In this document: in pieces, positions 1-8,450 of the stretch
Numbering within the stretch: the stretch's first letter is position 1
Layout of the letters: each line of letters begins with the position of its first letter
Assembly (NCBI RefSeq): GCF_009707515.1
Contig: NZ_WLYI01000019.1
Location: forward strand, 1 to 64,000
Source of the DNA: Pseudomonas karstica
GTDB taxonomy: Bacteria > Pseudomonadota > Gammaproteobacteria > Pseudomonadales > Pseudomonadaceae
Length of the DNA stretch: 64,000 bases
Direction of reading: 5' to 3'
Program-made: the position numbers and the translations under genes
Notes under the pieces: model-generated
Databases searched by the model: none
What the model was told of the DNA's origin: nothing
Seen by the model: the letters and a program-made list of their open reading frames with translations, nothing else

Positions 1-2
1 AC

Positions 3-542
3 GGCCGCTACCTGACCCCCGACCCGGTGAAACTGGCGGGCGGGCTGAACGGATACCAGTACGTGCCCAACCCGACGGGCTGGGTGGATCCGTTGGGGTT
101 GAGCGCAAACTGCCCACCCGAAGGAAAGAGCTCCCCTGCTTGTCGAATACCTGATGAACCGGCTATTCCTGACCTCTCTCGTAAAGGCGCTTTCCGGCAG
201 GCCAAAAGAGATGCCAACATACCTATGGCGCAAGAACCCGACATGGTGATGAACCCAAATACAAGAAGGGTAAAGCAGTACGGAGTAGTAAAAATGACAG
301 ACTTCAATGGTGAAAGTATTTTAGATGATTCAGGAAAACCAACTAATACAAGAGTATATCAATACACAAGGGCGGATGGTTCGAAGGTTCTCATCCAAGA
401 CCATTCTGCCGGACACAGATATGGCCGTAAAGATGGCACAGGCGACCAAGGAGCGCACTTCAACTTACGGCCCATCAACAAACCGAGGAACGGCAAAGTT
501 CCTGGGGTGAAGGAACATTACTCATTCAAGGATAAAAAATGA
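3..542 (+). CDS. RHS polymorphic toxin, C-terminal fragment with HNH/Endo VII-like tip
   Basis: The gene enters from the left edge in frame 3, so only the last 179 residues are visible. The first 33 residues are the end of an RHS core: a GRYLTPDP segment and the DPLGL motif that normally marks the junction between the conserved shell and the variable toxin tip. The remaining ~145 residues form the tip. It ends with a histidine-rich stretch (QDHSAGHRYG, GAHFNLRP, KEHYSF) that resembles the HNH/endonuclease VII superfamily tips of RHS and CDI toxins, so a DNase role is inferred. Such proteins are usually delivered to competitor cells by type VI secretion. The tip becomes visibly AT-rich toward its end, unlike the shell. 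The stop overlaps the next gene by 4 nt (ATGA), as expected for a toxin-immunity pair. Confidence 0.8.
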   Translation, partial: GRYLTPDPVKLAGGLNGYQYVPNPTGWVDPLGLSANCPPEGKSSPACRIPDEPAIPDLSRKGAFRQAKRDANIPMAQEPDMVMNPNTRRVKQYGVVKMTDFNGESILDDSGKPTNTRVYQYTRADGSKVLIQDHSAGHRYGRKDGTGDQGAHFNLRPINKPRNGKVPGVKEHYSFKDKK

Positions 543-943
543 AATACTGGAACGAATTAGATGAAACTATATTTTTTAGCAAAATCTTCAGCCACCCAAT
601 CGAAATTGGCAAAATAAATCTTTTTTCATTACAGATAGAAAACGACCAATCGGCAGTGAGTCTAGGATTTGACATCCCAGAATTTCCAGAGAATTTACCG
701 GAAAAGTGGAAAAACAAAGGATTTAATACCTGTAGAGTCGGGCTTACCTGTTTAAATATAAGCGACCTGCAAATAAAAAACATTCCTGCCAGAGAAGTGC
801 TTTTTGCCAAAATAACAAAAACCGAGAATTTTTTTCTATTCCAAGCCATCGCTAAAAATTCTCTAATTGAATTTAAAGCAAAATACATTTCTCTTTGCGA
901 TCCAACCGTCTACATAAACGGCCTTGAGGACGATAGGTTTTAG
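539..943 (+). CDS. Candidate cognate immunity protein (Imm50-like)
   Basis: A 134-residue protein starting inside the toxin stop codon. It has no signal peptide or membrane segment and is probably cytoplasmic. The segment FDIPEFPENLPEKW followed by GFNT resembles the Imm50 family of RHS/CDI immunity proteins, as I recall that family; this was not searched. Position directly after an RHS tip is the strongest argument: the downstream gene normally encodes the protein that neutralises the producer's own tip. The gene is strikingly AT-rich with many AAA, ATA and TTT codons, unlike everything to its right, which suggests recent horizontal acquisition together with the tip. Confidence 0.6.
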   Translation: MKYWNELDETIFFSKIFSHPIEIGKINLFSLQIENDQSAVSLGFDIPEFPENLPEKWKNKGFNTCRVGLTCLNISDLQIKNIPAREVLFAKITKTENFFLFQAIAKNSLIEFKAKYISLCDPTVYINGLEDDRF

Positions 944-1098
944 ATACAGTAAACCGAATAAGCACCACCCTCATGAAGAGACATGGACTCTTAAACTTGA
1001 TAGCGCACAGCCCCGAAAACCAAGCCACGTGACTAGAAAACAGACAACCTTCACTTCTACCCAACAAATATTTAAGTGCAGCTTGAGCCATTACTAAG

Positions 1099-2661
1099 CT
1101 ATTTTTCGCCTTTGACAACCTCATACTCCCGCAGCTTATTGGCAATAGTGGTATGAGAAACCCCCAGGCGTTTCCCCAACTGCCGACTACTCGGGTGCTC
1201 TGAATACAACCTCTCCAGCACCGCCTTCTCAAACCGTCCGACAATGTCCTCCAACCCACCCTCCAGAGAGAAATCCCCCAGGGGCTGGCGCACGCCGTAG
1301 TCCGGCAAACGAATATGCTCAGCCTTGACCGTACCGCCGTCACACAACGATACCGCCTGGAACAATACGTTTTCCAATTGCCGAATATTGCCCGGCCAAT
1401 GGTAGTGACTAAGGCGATCCATGGCCGCCGGGGCCAACTTGGGCAGTGGGCAGCCGATCTGCCGGCTGGCTTGATCGAGAAAATGCTCGACCAGCGGGGC
1501 CAAGCCATCGAGGCATTCGCGCAACGGCGGGATATGCAGGGACAGTACGTTTAGTCGGTGGTAGAGGTCCTGGCGGAATTCGCCACGGGCGCAGAGTTCG
1601 GACAAGTCCACCTGAGTGGCGCAGATTACCCGCACATCCAGGTACACCTCTTCATCACTGCCTACCCGGCGGAAGCAACCGTCCTGCAAAAAACGCAGCA
1701 ACTTCACTTGCAACCGCGAGCTCATTTCACCAACACCGTCCAAAAATAGCGTACCGCCCGCCGTCAGCTCCAGTAGTCCCAATTTACCTTCCGCTCGCGC
1801 GCCTTCGAAAGCGCCAGGACCATAGCCAAACAGCTCGGTCTCGGCCATGGACTCCGGCAAACCTGCGCAGTTGAGCGCCATCAATGGCGACTGTCCACGG
1901 GGGCTGGCCAGGTGGCAGGCACGGGCCAGCAATTCCTTACCGGTACCGGTTTCGCCCTCGATTAAGAGTGGCGCATCCAGGGGCGCCATGCGTCGGGCTT
2001 CGCGGACCACGGCGGTCATGACTTTCGAACTTTGGAAAATGCTGTCGAAGCCCCGCAGTTCCTGCTTGCGCACATTGTAGATACGCTCGCCGACACGATC
2101 GGCGCGGTGCAGGGTCAGCACCGCGCCGGCCATGGCTTCGCTGTCATCGTGTTCAGAGGATTGCAGCGGGGCGATATCGGCGAGAAACACATCGCCCTTG
2201 ACCTTGACTCGCAAGCCATTGATCCGCGATTTGCTGGCGCGTACCAGTTCGGGCAAATCGAAGTCTTCGGCATAACGGGACAAGGGAATACCCGGCACCT
2301 CGTCCACCCGCACCCCCAGCAACTGCGCCGCAGCTCGGTTGGCCGCGACAATGGAGCCGCCCATGTCGATGGACAACACCGGAAACTCCAAAGCCCCCAG
2401 CAACGCATTGAGCTCCATGTGCCGGCGTTCGCTGGGCATCAGTCCTACCCGCTTGACGCCAAATACCCCGGCAATCGCCTCGAACTGCGGGCGCAGAGCC
2501 TGGAACTGCATGTTTACCAGGTTGGGGCAAAACAGGTAGATGGCATTGCCATGTTCGCCGCCAACCTCGCCCTTGGCGACGTTGACGCCGTACTCCACCA
2601 GCAGGTTGAGAATGTCCCGCAGGATGCCGATGCGGTTCTGGCAATGCACTTTGATACGCAT
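1099..2661 (-). CDS. phhR: PhhR, TyrR-like regulator of aromatic amino acid catabolism
   Basis: A 520-residue NtrC/TyrR-family regulator. Order: ACT domain (about 1-72), PAS domain (about 80-185), AAA+ domain (about 207-430) with Walker A GETGTGKE at 236-243, and a C-terminal Fis-type helix-turn-helix (about 491-511, GKRLGVSHTTIANKL). It is divergent from phhABC, which it is known to activate in P. aeruginosa and P. putida in response to phenylalanine or tyrosine. Two motifs are unusual: the GAFTGA loop reads GAFEGA (283-288), and the Walker B reads FLDGVGE (306-312), with Gly309 where most sigma-54 activators have Glu. TyrR-type proteins are known to depart from the sigma-54 activator mould, so this fits the family. 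ATG start at 2661 places the ACT domain at the very N-terminus. Confidence 0.93.
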   Translation of the reverse strand: MRIKVHCQNRIGILRDILNLLVEYGVNVAKGEVGGEHGNAIYLFCPNLVNMQFQALRPQFEAIAGVFGVKRVGLMPSERRHMELNALLGALEFPVLSIDMGGSIVAANRAAAQLLGVRVDEVPGIPLSRYAEDFDLPELVRASKSRINGLRVKVKGDVFLADIAPLQSSEHDDSEAMAGAVLTLHRADRVGERIYNVRKQELRGFDSIFQSSKVMTAVVREARRMAPLDAPLLIEGETGTGKELLARACHLASPRGQSPLMALNCAGLPESMAETELFGYGPGAFEGARAEGKLGLLELTAGGTLFLDGVGEMSSRLQVKLLRFLQDGCFRRVGSDEEVYLDVRVICATQVDLSELCARGEFRQDLYHRLNVLSLHIPPLRECLDGLAPLVEHFLDQASRQIGCPLPKLAPAAMDRLSHYHWPGNIRQLENVLFQAVSLCDGGTVKAEHIRLPDYGVRQPLGDFSLEGGLEDIVGRFEKAVLERLYSEHPSSRQLGKRLGVSHTTIANKLREYEVVKGEK

Positions 2662-2938
2662 GGAAAGGCCCGGATTATTGTTAAAAGGGCTGAAGGAGCT
2701 GCGTCTTTTTGCCGCGTGGCGCAGATAATTGTCAAGATTATGTGACAGCTTCAGTCCATTTCAAACCTCACAATCGCAATGTACGCGCAAAAATTCGTCA
2801 TACGTAACGAATACTTTACAAAAATTAATGTTTTTTCCTACAAGTGCCGGATGGCGTAGATGGATTCTTCACTCAGGCGCGGTATCAATAGGTTCATCGC
2901 AGGACATAACAAGAATGAATGCCTAGCAGGAGAGCCGT
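2662..2938. promoter_or_regulatory. phhR-phhA divergent promoter region
   Basis: A 277-bp intergenic space between divergent phhR and phhA. It holds two TyrR/PhhR-box-like inverted repeats: TGTCAA-N6-GTGACA at 2730-2747 and CGTAAC-N6-TTTACA at 2803-2820. The known consensus for PhhR/TyrR is close to TGTAAA-N6-TTTACA; the second site has a perfect right half. A Shine-Dalgarno AGGAG lies just before the phhA ATG. I could not identify a convincing sigma-54 -24/-12 element. Confidence 0.55.
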
Positions 2939-3730
2939 ATGAAACAGACGCAGTACGTGGCCCGCGAGCCCGACGCGCAAGGTTTTATTGACTACACGCC
3001 CGAAGAGCATGCGGTGTGGAACACCCTGATCACCCGTCAGTTGAAAGTAATCGAAGGTCGCGCCTGCCAGGAATACCTGGATGGCATCGACAAGCTCGGT
3101 CTGCCCCATGAGCGCATTCCACAACTGGCAGAGGTCAACAAGGTGCTGGCCGACACGACTGGCTGGCAAGTAGCCCGAGTCCCGGCACTGATTCCCTTTC
3201 AGACCTTCTTCGAGTTGCTCGCCAATAAACAGTTTCCGGTGGCGACCTTTATTCGTACCCGTGAAGAGTTGGATTACCTGCAAGAACCGGATATTTTTCA
3301 CGAAATTTTCGGCCATTGCCCACTGCTGACCAACCCCTGGTTCGCGGAATTTACCCACACCTACGGCAAGCTCGGCCTGGCGGCCACCAAGGAACAGCGT
3401 GTGTACCTGGCGCGCCTGTACTGGATGACCATTGAGTTCGGTTTGGTGGACACCCCTGAAGGTCGGCGCATCTACGGCGGCGGTATTCTGTCTTCGCCCA
3501 AGGAGACCGTGTACTGCCTGTCCGATGAGCCTGAGCACCAGGCTTTCGACCCCCTGGAAGCCATGCGCACGCCGTATCGCATCGATATCCTGCAACCTGT
3601 GTACTTCGCCCTGCCCAACCTCAAGCGTCTGTTTGAAGTGGCGCAGGAAGACATCATGGGCATGGTCCAGCGCGGTATGCAGCTAGGCCTGCACACACCG
3701 AAGTTTCCACCCAAGCCCAAGGCAGCGTGA
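2939..3730 (+). CDS. phhA: Phenylalanine 4-hydroxylase
   Basis: A 263-residue, single-domain bacterial phenylalanine 4-monooxygenase that converts phenylalanine to tyrosine using O2 and a tetrahydropterin. The iron-binding triad of the aromatic amino acid hydroxylase family is visible: His121 and His126 in DIFHEIFGHCP, and Glu166 in YWMTIEFG. It has no N-terminal regulatory ACT domain, as usual for bacteria. It leads the phhABC operon, with phhB 105 nt downstream. Cytoplasmic. Length and motifs match the P. aeruginosa enzyme. Confidence 0.97.
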   Translation: MKQTQYVAREPDAQGFIDYTPEEHAVWNTLITRQLKVIEGRACQEYLDGIDKLGLPHERIPQLAEVNKVLADTTGWQVARVPALIPFQTFFELLANKQFPVATFIRTREELDYLQEPDIFHEIFGHCPLLTNPWFAEFTHTYGKLGLAATKEQRVYLARLYWMTIEFGLVDTPEGRRIYGGGILSSPKETVYCLSDEPEHQAFDPLEAMRTPYRIDILQPVYFALPNLKRLFEVAQEDIMGMVQRGMQLGLHTPKFPPKPKAA

Positions 3731-3835
3731 ACCGTGCCCTTTAAGGCCAAGTGAGTCTGTTCCCTGGCCCCGCGTTGCTTTAGGGTGACGTTACTGACGA
3801 CCGTTTTCCAAATATTCGATTTCAGGAAATTCCAC

Positions 3836-4192
3836 ATGACCACGTTGAACCAAGCCCACTGCGAAGCCTGCCGCGCCGACGCCCCGCAAGTCAGCGATGA
3901 AGAACTGCCGGTGCTGATCAAACAGATCCCCGACTGGAACATCGAAGTACGCGACAGCGTCATGCAGCTGGAAAAAGTTTTTCTGTTCAAGAACTTCAAA
4001 TTCGCCCTGGCTTTCACCAACGCTGTTGGCGTGATCTCCGAGGCTGAAGGTCACCACCCAGGCCTGCTCACCGAGTGGGGCAAAGTCACCGTGACCTGGT
4101 GGAGCCACTCTATCAAGGGCCTGCACCGCAATGACTTCATCATGGCCGCGCGCACTGATGAAGTGGCCAAGGACGCCGAGGGGCGCAAGTAA
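3836..4192 (+). CDS. phhB: Pterin-4a-carbinolamine dehydratase
   Basis: A 118-residue protein that dehydrates 4a-hydroxytetrahydropterin, regenerating the PhhA cofactor. The family motif is seen as [21 protein letters not shown]. An in-frame GTG lies 51 nt upstream, but the ATG at 3836 is preferred: it follows an AGGA Shine-Dalgarno, and the resulting protein has the length I know for P. aeruginosa PhhB. The stop overlaps phhC by 1 nt (TAATG), so translation of the two is probably coupled. Confidence 0.95.
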   Translation: MTTLNQAHCEACRADAPQVSDEELPVLIKQIPDWNIEVRDSVMQLEKVFLFKNFKFALAFTNAVGVISEAEGHHPGLLTEWGKVTVTWWSHSIKGLHRNDFIMAARTDEVAKDAEGRK

Positions 4193-5388
4193 TGCATTTC
4201 GATGCCATTGGCCGAGTGCCCGGGGATCCGATCCTCGGGCTGATGGAGCTCTATGCCCAGGACCCCAACCCGAACAAGTTCGATCTCGGCGTGGGTGTCT
4301 ATAAAGACGCCCAGGGCCTGACGCCGATTCCTCACTCGGTGAAGCTGGCCGAGCAGCGTCTGGTGGAGCGACAAACCACCAAGACTTACGTCGGCGGCCA
4401 CGGTGATGCGGCGTTCGGCAAGCTGATCGGCGAGCTGGTGCTGGGCGCTGATTCACCGCTGCTACACGAGCGGCGAGCCGGGACCACCCAAACTCCAGGT
4501 GGCACGGGGGCCCTGCGCCTGAGCGCCGACTTTATCGCCCACAGCCTACCCGGGCGTGGTGTATGGCTGAGCAACCCAACCTGGCCGATCCACGAAACCA
4601 TCTTCGCCAAGGCCGGCCTCAAGGTCAGTCATTACCCTTATGTGGGCAGTGAAAATCGCCTGGATGTTACGGCGATGCTGGCGACACTCGCCAGCGTGCC
4701 TGAAGGTGATGTGGTGTTGCTGCACGCTTGCTGCCATAACCCCACCGGTTTCGACCTGTCGCAAGACGACTGGCACCAGGTGTTGAAGATCGTTCGCGAG
4801 CGCCACCTGTTACCCCTGATCGACTTCGCCTACCAAGGGTTTGGCGATGGCTTGGAACAGGATGCCTGGGCTGTACGGTTGTTTGCAGCCGAACTGCCGG
4901 AAGTGCTGATTACCAGTTCCTGCTCGAAAAATTTTGGCCTGTACCGCGACCGCGTCGGTGCGCTGATTGTCTGTGCGGCGGATGCCGAGAAACTGCTGGA
5001 TGTGCGCAGCCAACTGGCATTTATCGCCCGTAACCTGTGGTCGACACCACCGGACCATGGGGCGGCGGTAGTCGCGACCATCCTGGGTGATGCCGAGCTG
5101 AAGACGCTGTGGCGCGAGGAAGTTGAAGCCATGCGCCTACGGATTGCACAGCTGCGGTCGGGGCTGGTCGAGGCCTTGCAACCCCATGGCCTGGCAGAAC
5201 GTTTCGCCCATATCGGCGTGCAGCGCGGGATGTTTTCCTATACCGGGTTGAATGCGCAACAGGTGAAGCAACTGCGGGAGAAACACAGCGTGTATATGGT
5301 CAATACCGGTCGCGCCAATGTGGCCGGGATTGATGCGACGCGGCTGGCGTTGTTGGCCAAAGCGATTGCGGATGTAAGCCACAGCTGA
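4192..5388 (+). CDS. phhC: Aromatic amino acid aminotransferase
   Basis: A 398-residue class I PLP aminotransferase of the AspC/TyrB group. It transaminates tyrosine and phenylalanine to their keto acids, the next step after PhhA. Visible PLP-fold elements are HNPTG (182-186), Asp211 in DFAYQGFG, and the Schiff-base lysine Lys246 in SSCSKNFGLYRDRVG. It is the third gene of phhABC and begins within the phhB stop codon. A repeat element starts at the last base of its stop codon (5388). Confidence 0.93.
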   Translation: MHFDAIGRVPGDPILGLMELYAQDPNPNKFDLGVGVYKDAQGLTPIPHSVKLAEQRLVERQTTKTYVGGHGDAAFGKLIGELVLGADSPLLHERRAGTTQTPGGTGALRLSADFIAHSLPGRGVWLSNPTWPIHETIFAKAGLKVSHYPYVGSENRLDVTAMLATLASVPEGDVVLLHACCHNPTGFDLSQDDWHQVLKIVRERHLLPLIDFAYQGFGDGLEQDAWAVRLFAAELPEVLITSSCSKNFGLYRDRVGALIVCAADAEKLLDVRSQLAFIARNLWSTPPDHGAAVVATILGDAELKTLWREEVEAMRLRIAQLRSGLVEALQPHGLAERFAHIGVQRGMFSYTGLNAQQVKQLREKHSVYMVNTGRANVAGIDATRLALLAKAIADVSHS

Positions 5389-5486
5389 GGCACGAGGCTG
5401 CGATAAGGGCCGCAGGACCTTCGGCAATCTCAAGGCCCCAGGCGACTGCTGCGCAGCCGATCGCAGGCTGCGCCAGCGGCTACAGG
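5388..5486. repeat. REP/MITE-like element, copy 1 (left end missing)
   Basis: This 99-bp sequence is repeated at 5523-5621 as far as I can align it by eye. It ends in CAGCGGCTACAGG, the right terminal inverted repeat of the element. The matching left terminus is absent because the copy abuts the phhC stop codon. Confidence 0.85.
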
Positions 5487-5506
5487 AGATCAGTAATCGA
5501 CGGTCC

Positions 5507-5621
5507 CCTGTAGCCGCTGTCGAGGCACGAGGCTGCGATAAGGGCCGCAGGACCTTCGGCAATCTCAAGGCCCCAGGCGACTGCTGCGCAGCCGATCGCA
5601 GGCTGCGCCAGCGGCTACAGG
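5507..5621. repeat. REP/MITE-like element, copy 2, with 13-bp terminal inverted repeats
   Basis: A complete 115-bp element bounded by CCTGTAGCCGCTG (5507-5519) and its exact reverse complement CAGCGGCTACAGG (5609-5621). Positions 5523-5621 repeat 5388-5486. No ORF of interest is inside. It lies between convergent phhC and the LpxH-like gene, a typical site for Pseudomonas dispersed repeats. Confidence 0.85.
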
Positions 5622-5625
5622 TGTT

Positions 5626-6435
5626 CTATCCCGTGACCATTTCTGCCTTGAGTTGCGCTTCTTTGGCCTGGGCATCGGCCAACCGGTATAACTCGATATG
5701 CCCGTCCCAGTGCTCGATCAATGCAGTGCACGATTCGACCCAATCCCCGCAATTGAGGTAGTCCACCTCACCCACCTTGCGAATCTCCGCATGATGAATA
5801 TGCCCACACACCACCCCATGCAACTCGCGCTTCACCACTTCGTGGGCAATCGCCTCTTCGAAGTCGCTGATAAAGCTGACGGCGGTTTTTACTTTGTGCT
5901 TGAGGTAGGCCGAGAGTGACCAATAGCCATAGCCATAACGCGCTCGCCAGTGGTTCAGCCAACGGTTGAGGGTCAGGGTGAATTCGTAGGCTGAATCCCC
6001 GAGAAAAGCCAGCCAGCGGTGATAACGAGTGATCACGTCGAACTGGTCACCATGAATCACTAGTAGATGACGACCATCGGCGGTGACGTGAACAGCCTCG
6101 TCCACTAACTGGATGTTTCCCAGGATCAGCCTGGAGTAGCGTCGCAGAAATTCATCGTGGTTGCCGGTGACATAGATCACCTCAGTGCCGCGCTTGCTCA
6201 TGGTCAGCAGGCGGCGGATCACATTGGTGTGGGCCTGGGGCCAATACATACCGCTACGCAGTTTCCAGCCGTCGATGATATCGCCCACCAGGTATACGCG
6301 GTCGGCGTGGTAGCGCTTGAGAAATTGCGACAGGTGCTCGGCCTGGCAATCCCGGGTGCCCAGATGCACATCAGAAATCCACAGGGTACGGACTCGTTGC
6401 TTGCGGCTGGGTTTAGCGAGCTCGACACTGGTCAT
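5626..6435 (-). CDS. LpxH-like metallophosphoesterase (UDP-2,3-diacylglucosamine diphosphatase family)
   Basis: A 269-residue calcineurin-type phosphoesterase. The dinuclear-metal motifs appear in order: Asp22-Val-His24 (ISDVHLGT), GDIIDGW, GNHDE, a HGDQFD segment, and GHIHH. Automatic annotation usually calls this group UDP-2,3-diacylglucosamine pyrophosphatase (lipid A synthesis), but it is longer than canonical LpxH, so the substrate is uncertain. The longer reading starts with TTG at 6447. I prefer ATG at 6435, which has a GAGG Shine-Dalgarno 6 nt upstream. Monocistronic as far as can be seen. Confidence 0.8.
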   Translation of the reverse strand: MTSVELAKPSRKQRVRTLWISDVHLGTRDCQAEHLSQFLKRYHADRVYLVGDIIDGWKLRSGMYWPQAHTNVIRRLLTMSKRGTEVIYVTGNHDEFLRRYSRLILGNIQLVDEAVHVTADGRHLLVIHGDQFDVITRYHRWLAFLGDSAYEFTLTLNRWLNHWRARYGYGYWSLSAYLKHKVKTAVSFISDFEEAIAHEVVKRELHGVVCGHIHHAEIRKVGEVDYLNCGDWVESCTALIEHWDGHIELYRLADAQAKEAQLKAEMVTG

Positions 6436-6568
6436 GGCATACCTCAAGGGTGTTTTCGCGAGCTTGCTCCCTGGCGATTAATAGCCCATGACAGCCATGC
6501 GTCAGTCTGATGACAGCACTCACCCACTGCGGCGCGGTGTAAACTGCCCGCCTGCCCAGGAGATTGCG

Positions 6569-7312
6569 ATGAGACCGATCCTCACGCTACGCCACTACAG
6601 CCACGACCTGATTGCCCATAGCCATGACCATGCGCAGTTGGTGTTCGCCCTGGCTGGCCGTCTGGATTTCGAAGTGGAAGGCCTGGGCAGCGAGATCCGC
6701 CCCCAGGGACTGATGGTGCTGCCCTTCTCGGCCCATCATGCCTGCGGCAGCCCCGATGGCAGCCATTGTCTGGTGCTCGATGTGCCTGACGAACAATGGC
6801 TGGTGCAGTCTCTGGGCGAACATGCCGATGCCAGCCGGCGCCTGCTCGATCATCCCTCACGTGTGTCGTTGGATACCCGGCAAAGCCAACTGGTGCAATG
6901 GTTGGCCGGCAGCCCGTTGGATGATCGGTTGATTGCCCAGCAAGGTGCGGCGCTCTTGCTGGCCAGCCTCAATGGCCAAGCCTTGCATGATCGTCGACGC
7001 TTGCCCTATGAGGCCTTCAACAACCACATCGACCAACACGCTGCGCAGCCGCTGGAAGTGGCGGACCTGGCTCGAATCGCCCACCTGTCAGTGGCCCGGC
7101 TGCATGCCCGCTTTGTCGCCGAATGCGGACAAACGCCGATGGACTACATCCGTACACGTCGCTTGCAGATTGCCCACAACCTGTTGCGCGAAAGCCACTT
7201 GCCCATCGGTGAAATCGCTGCACGGGTCGGCTATGGTTCCCAAAGCGCTTTTGCGGCGGCCATGTCGCGCGAGTTTGGCGCACCTCCCAAAGCCTTGCGT
7301 CGTACGCTGTAA
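6569..7312 (+). CDS. AraC-family transcriptional regulator
   Basis: A 247-residue regulator with an N-terminal cupin-like sensor (HSHDHAQLVFALAGRLDFEVEG) and a C-terminal double helix-turn-helix AraC domain (about 150-247, with IGEIAARVGYGSQSAFAAA and a final PPKALRRTL). The ATG at 6569 is chosen over an upstream in-frame ATG at 6488 because it follows AGGAGA at good spacing and starts directly at the conserved domain. It is followed in the same direction by an EamA exporter, its likely target. The effector is unknown. Confidence 0.88.
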   Translation: MRPILTLRHYSHDLIAHSHDHAQLVFALAGRLDFEVEGLGSEIRPQGLMVLPFSAHHACGSPDGSHCLVLDVPDEQWLVQSLGEHADASRRLLDHPSRVSLDTRQSQLVQWLAGSPLDDRLIAQQGAALLLASLNGQALHDRRRLPYEAFNNHIDQHAAQPLEVADLARIAHLSVARLHARFVAECGQTPMDYIRTRRLQIAHNLLRESHLPIGEIAARVGYGSQSAFAAAMSREFGAPPKALRRTL

Positions 7313-7435
7313 ACGCAGCCTCCTGCCTCGGCAGCGGCAAGAGTTTGGCAACAAAAACCGAGAGTTTCACGACAGACACCCAGCACCAACCCCTCTAGAC
7401 TGAAGGCCCTGTCAACCAGCTATTGAAGGACCGCA

Positions 7436-8317
7436 ATGACTCCCCGCACTGCTCTCGGCGCCCTGCATATCGGTGCATTGATGTTTGGCCTCACCGGCGT
7501 GCTCGGCAAACTCGCTGCGGCTTCCCCGGCCATTATCGTGTTCGGCCGAGCGGCGTTCGCGGTGATCGCCCTGACAGTGTTCGCCCGCTTTGCCAGCAGT
7601 ACCCCCTGGCAAAAACTGCACAGCGCTGACTGGCGTCGCTTGCTGCTCAGCGGCTTGCTGTTGGCCGGGCATTGGGTGAGTTTCTTTATTGCCGTGAAAG
7701 TGGCCGGCGTGGCCATCGCGACCTTGGGGTTTGCCAGCTTCCCGGCGTTCACGGTGATCCTTGAAGGGTTGGTTTTCCGCGAACGGATTCGCGTCAATGA
7801 AATCTTCCTGGTGGTGCTGGTCAGCATCGGCCTGGTACTGGTCACTCCGGATTTCGACCTCGCCAGCCAAGCCACCAGCGGCCTGTTATGGGCCGTGGGT
7901 TCCGGACTGTTGTTCTCGCTGTTGTCCCTGAACAATCGCGCCAGTGGACGTATTCCGGCGGTGCAAGCGGCTTTGTGCCAGAACGTGGTCGTGGTGCTGT
8001 GCCTGTTGCCGGTGGCCGCTCCGGGACTGGCCGACGTACGTGCCCTGGACTGGCTATGGATCGGCCTGCTCGGTGTATTTTGTACCGGCCTGGCCCACAG
8101 TCTGTTTGTCGCCAGCCTGGCGGTGATCAAGGCGCGCACGGCGGCGGTGGTCTTTGCCATGGAGCCGGTATACGGCATCACTGTGGCCTGGCTGCTGTTT
8201 GGCGAGAACCCTACCCTACGCATGCTGGCAGGTGGTGCCTTGATCATCATCGCCATCGTGGTGTCCGGCCTGATGGGCAGCACCCGCAAGGCCAAACAGC
8301 CTGCTGCGGTGGCCTGA
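7436..8317 (+). CDS. EamA-family (DMT superfamily) transporter
   Basis: A 293-residue inner-membrane protein with about ten hydrophobic helices and two EamA repeats, as in drug/metabolite exporters. The start ATG follows GAAGGA. The second repeat contains the typical ARTAAVVFAMEPVYGITVAW stretch. Substrate unknown; amino acid or metabolite efflux is usual for the family. Located 123 nt after the AraC regulator, which probably controls it. Confidence 0.88.
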   Translation: MTPRTALGALHIGALMFGLTGVLGKLAAASPAIIVFGRAAFAVIALTVFARFASSTPWQKLHSADWRRLLLSGLLLAGHWVSFFIAVKVAGVAIATLGFASFPAFTVILEGLVFRERIRVNEIFLVVLVSIGLVLVTPDFDLASQATSGLLWAVGSGLLFSLLSLNNRASGRIPAVQAALCQNVVVVLCLLPVAAPGLADVRALDWLWIGLLGVFCTGLAHSLFVASLAVIKARTAAVVFAMEPVYGITVAWLLFGENPTLRMLAGGALIIIAIVVSGLMGSTRKAKQPAAVA

Positions 8318-8450
8318 TCTATACTTTGGCCATCCGTAAAACAGTTTGTCGTCGTTCAACGGATATAGACCCCTCGACAACAGCCAGGGTGTATCTGAAG
8401 TTGCTGCAGGCGAGTGGTCCCTTCCACTCAAGCTATGCAGGGGTTACACC

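Noticed and set aside
873..1508. 211-codon minus-strand ORF overlapping the 3' part of phhR
   Set aside because: It is in another frame of phhR, has no recognisable domain and shows Arg/Ser/Trp-rich shadow composition.
5388..5621. Two direct repeats considered as a minimal CRISPR array
   Set aside because: Units are 99-115 bp with terminal inverted repeats and only one spacer-like gap, and no cas gene is near; a REP-type element fits better.
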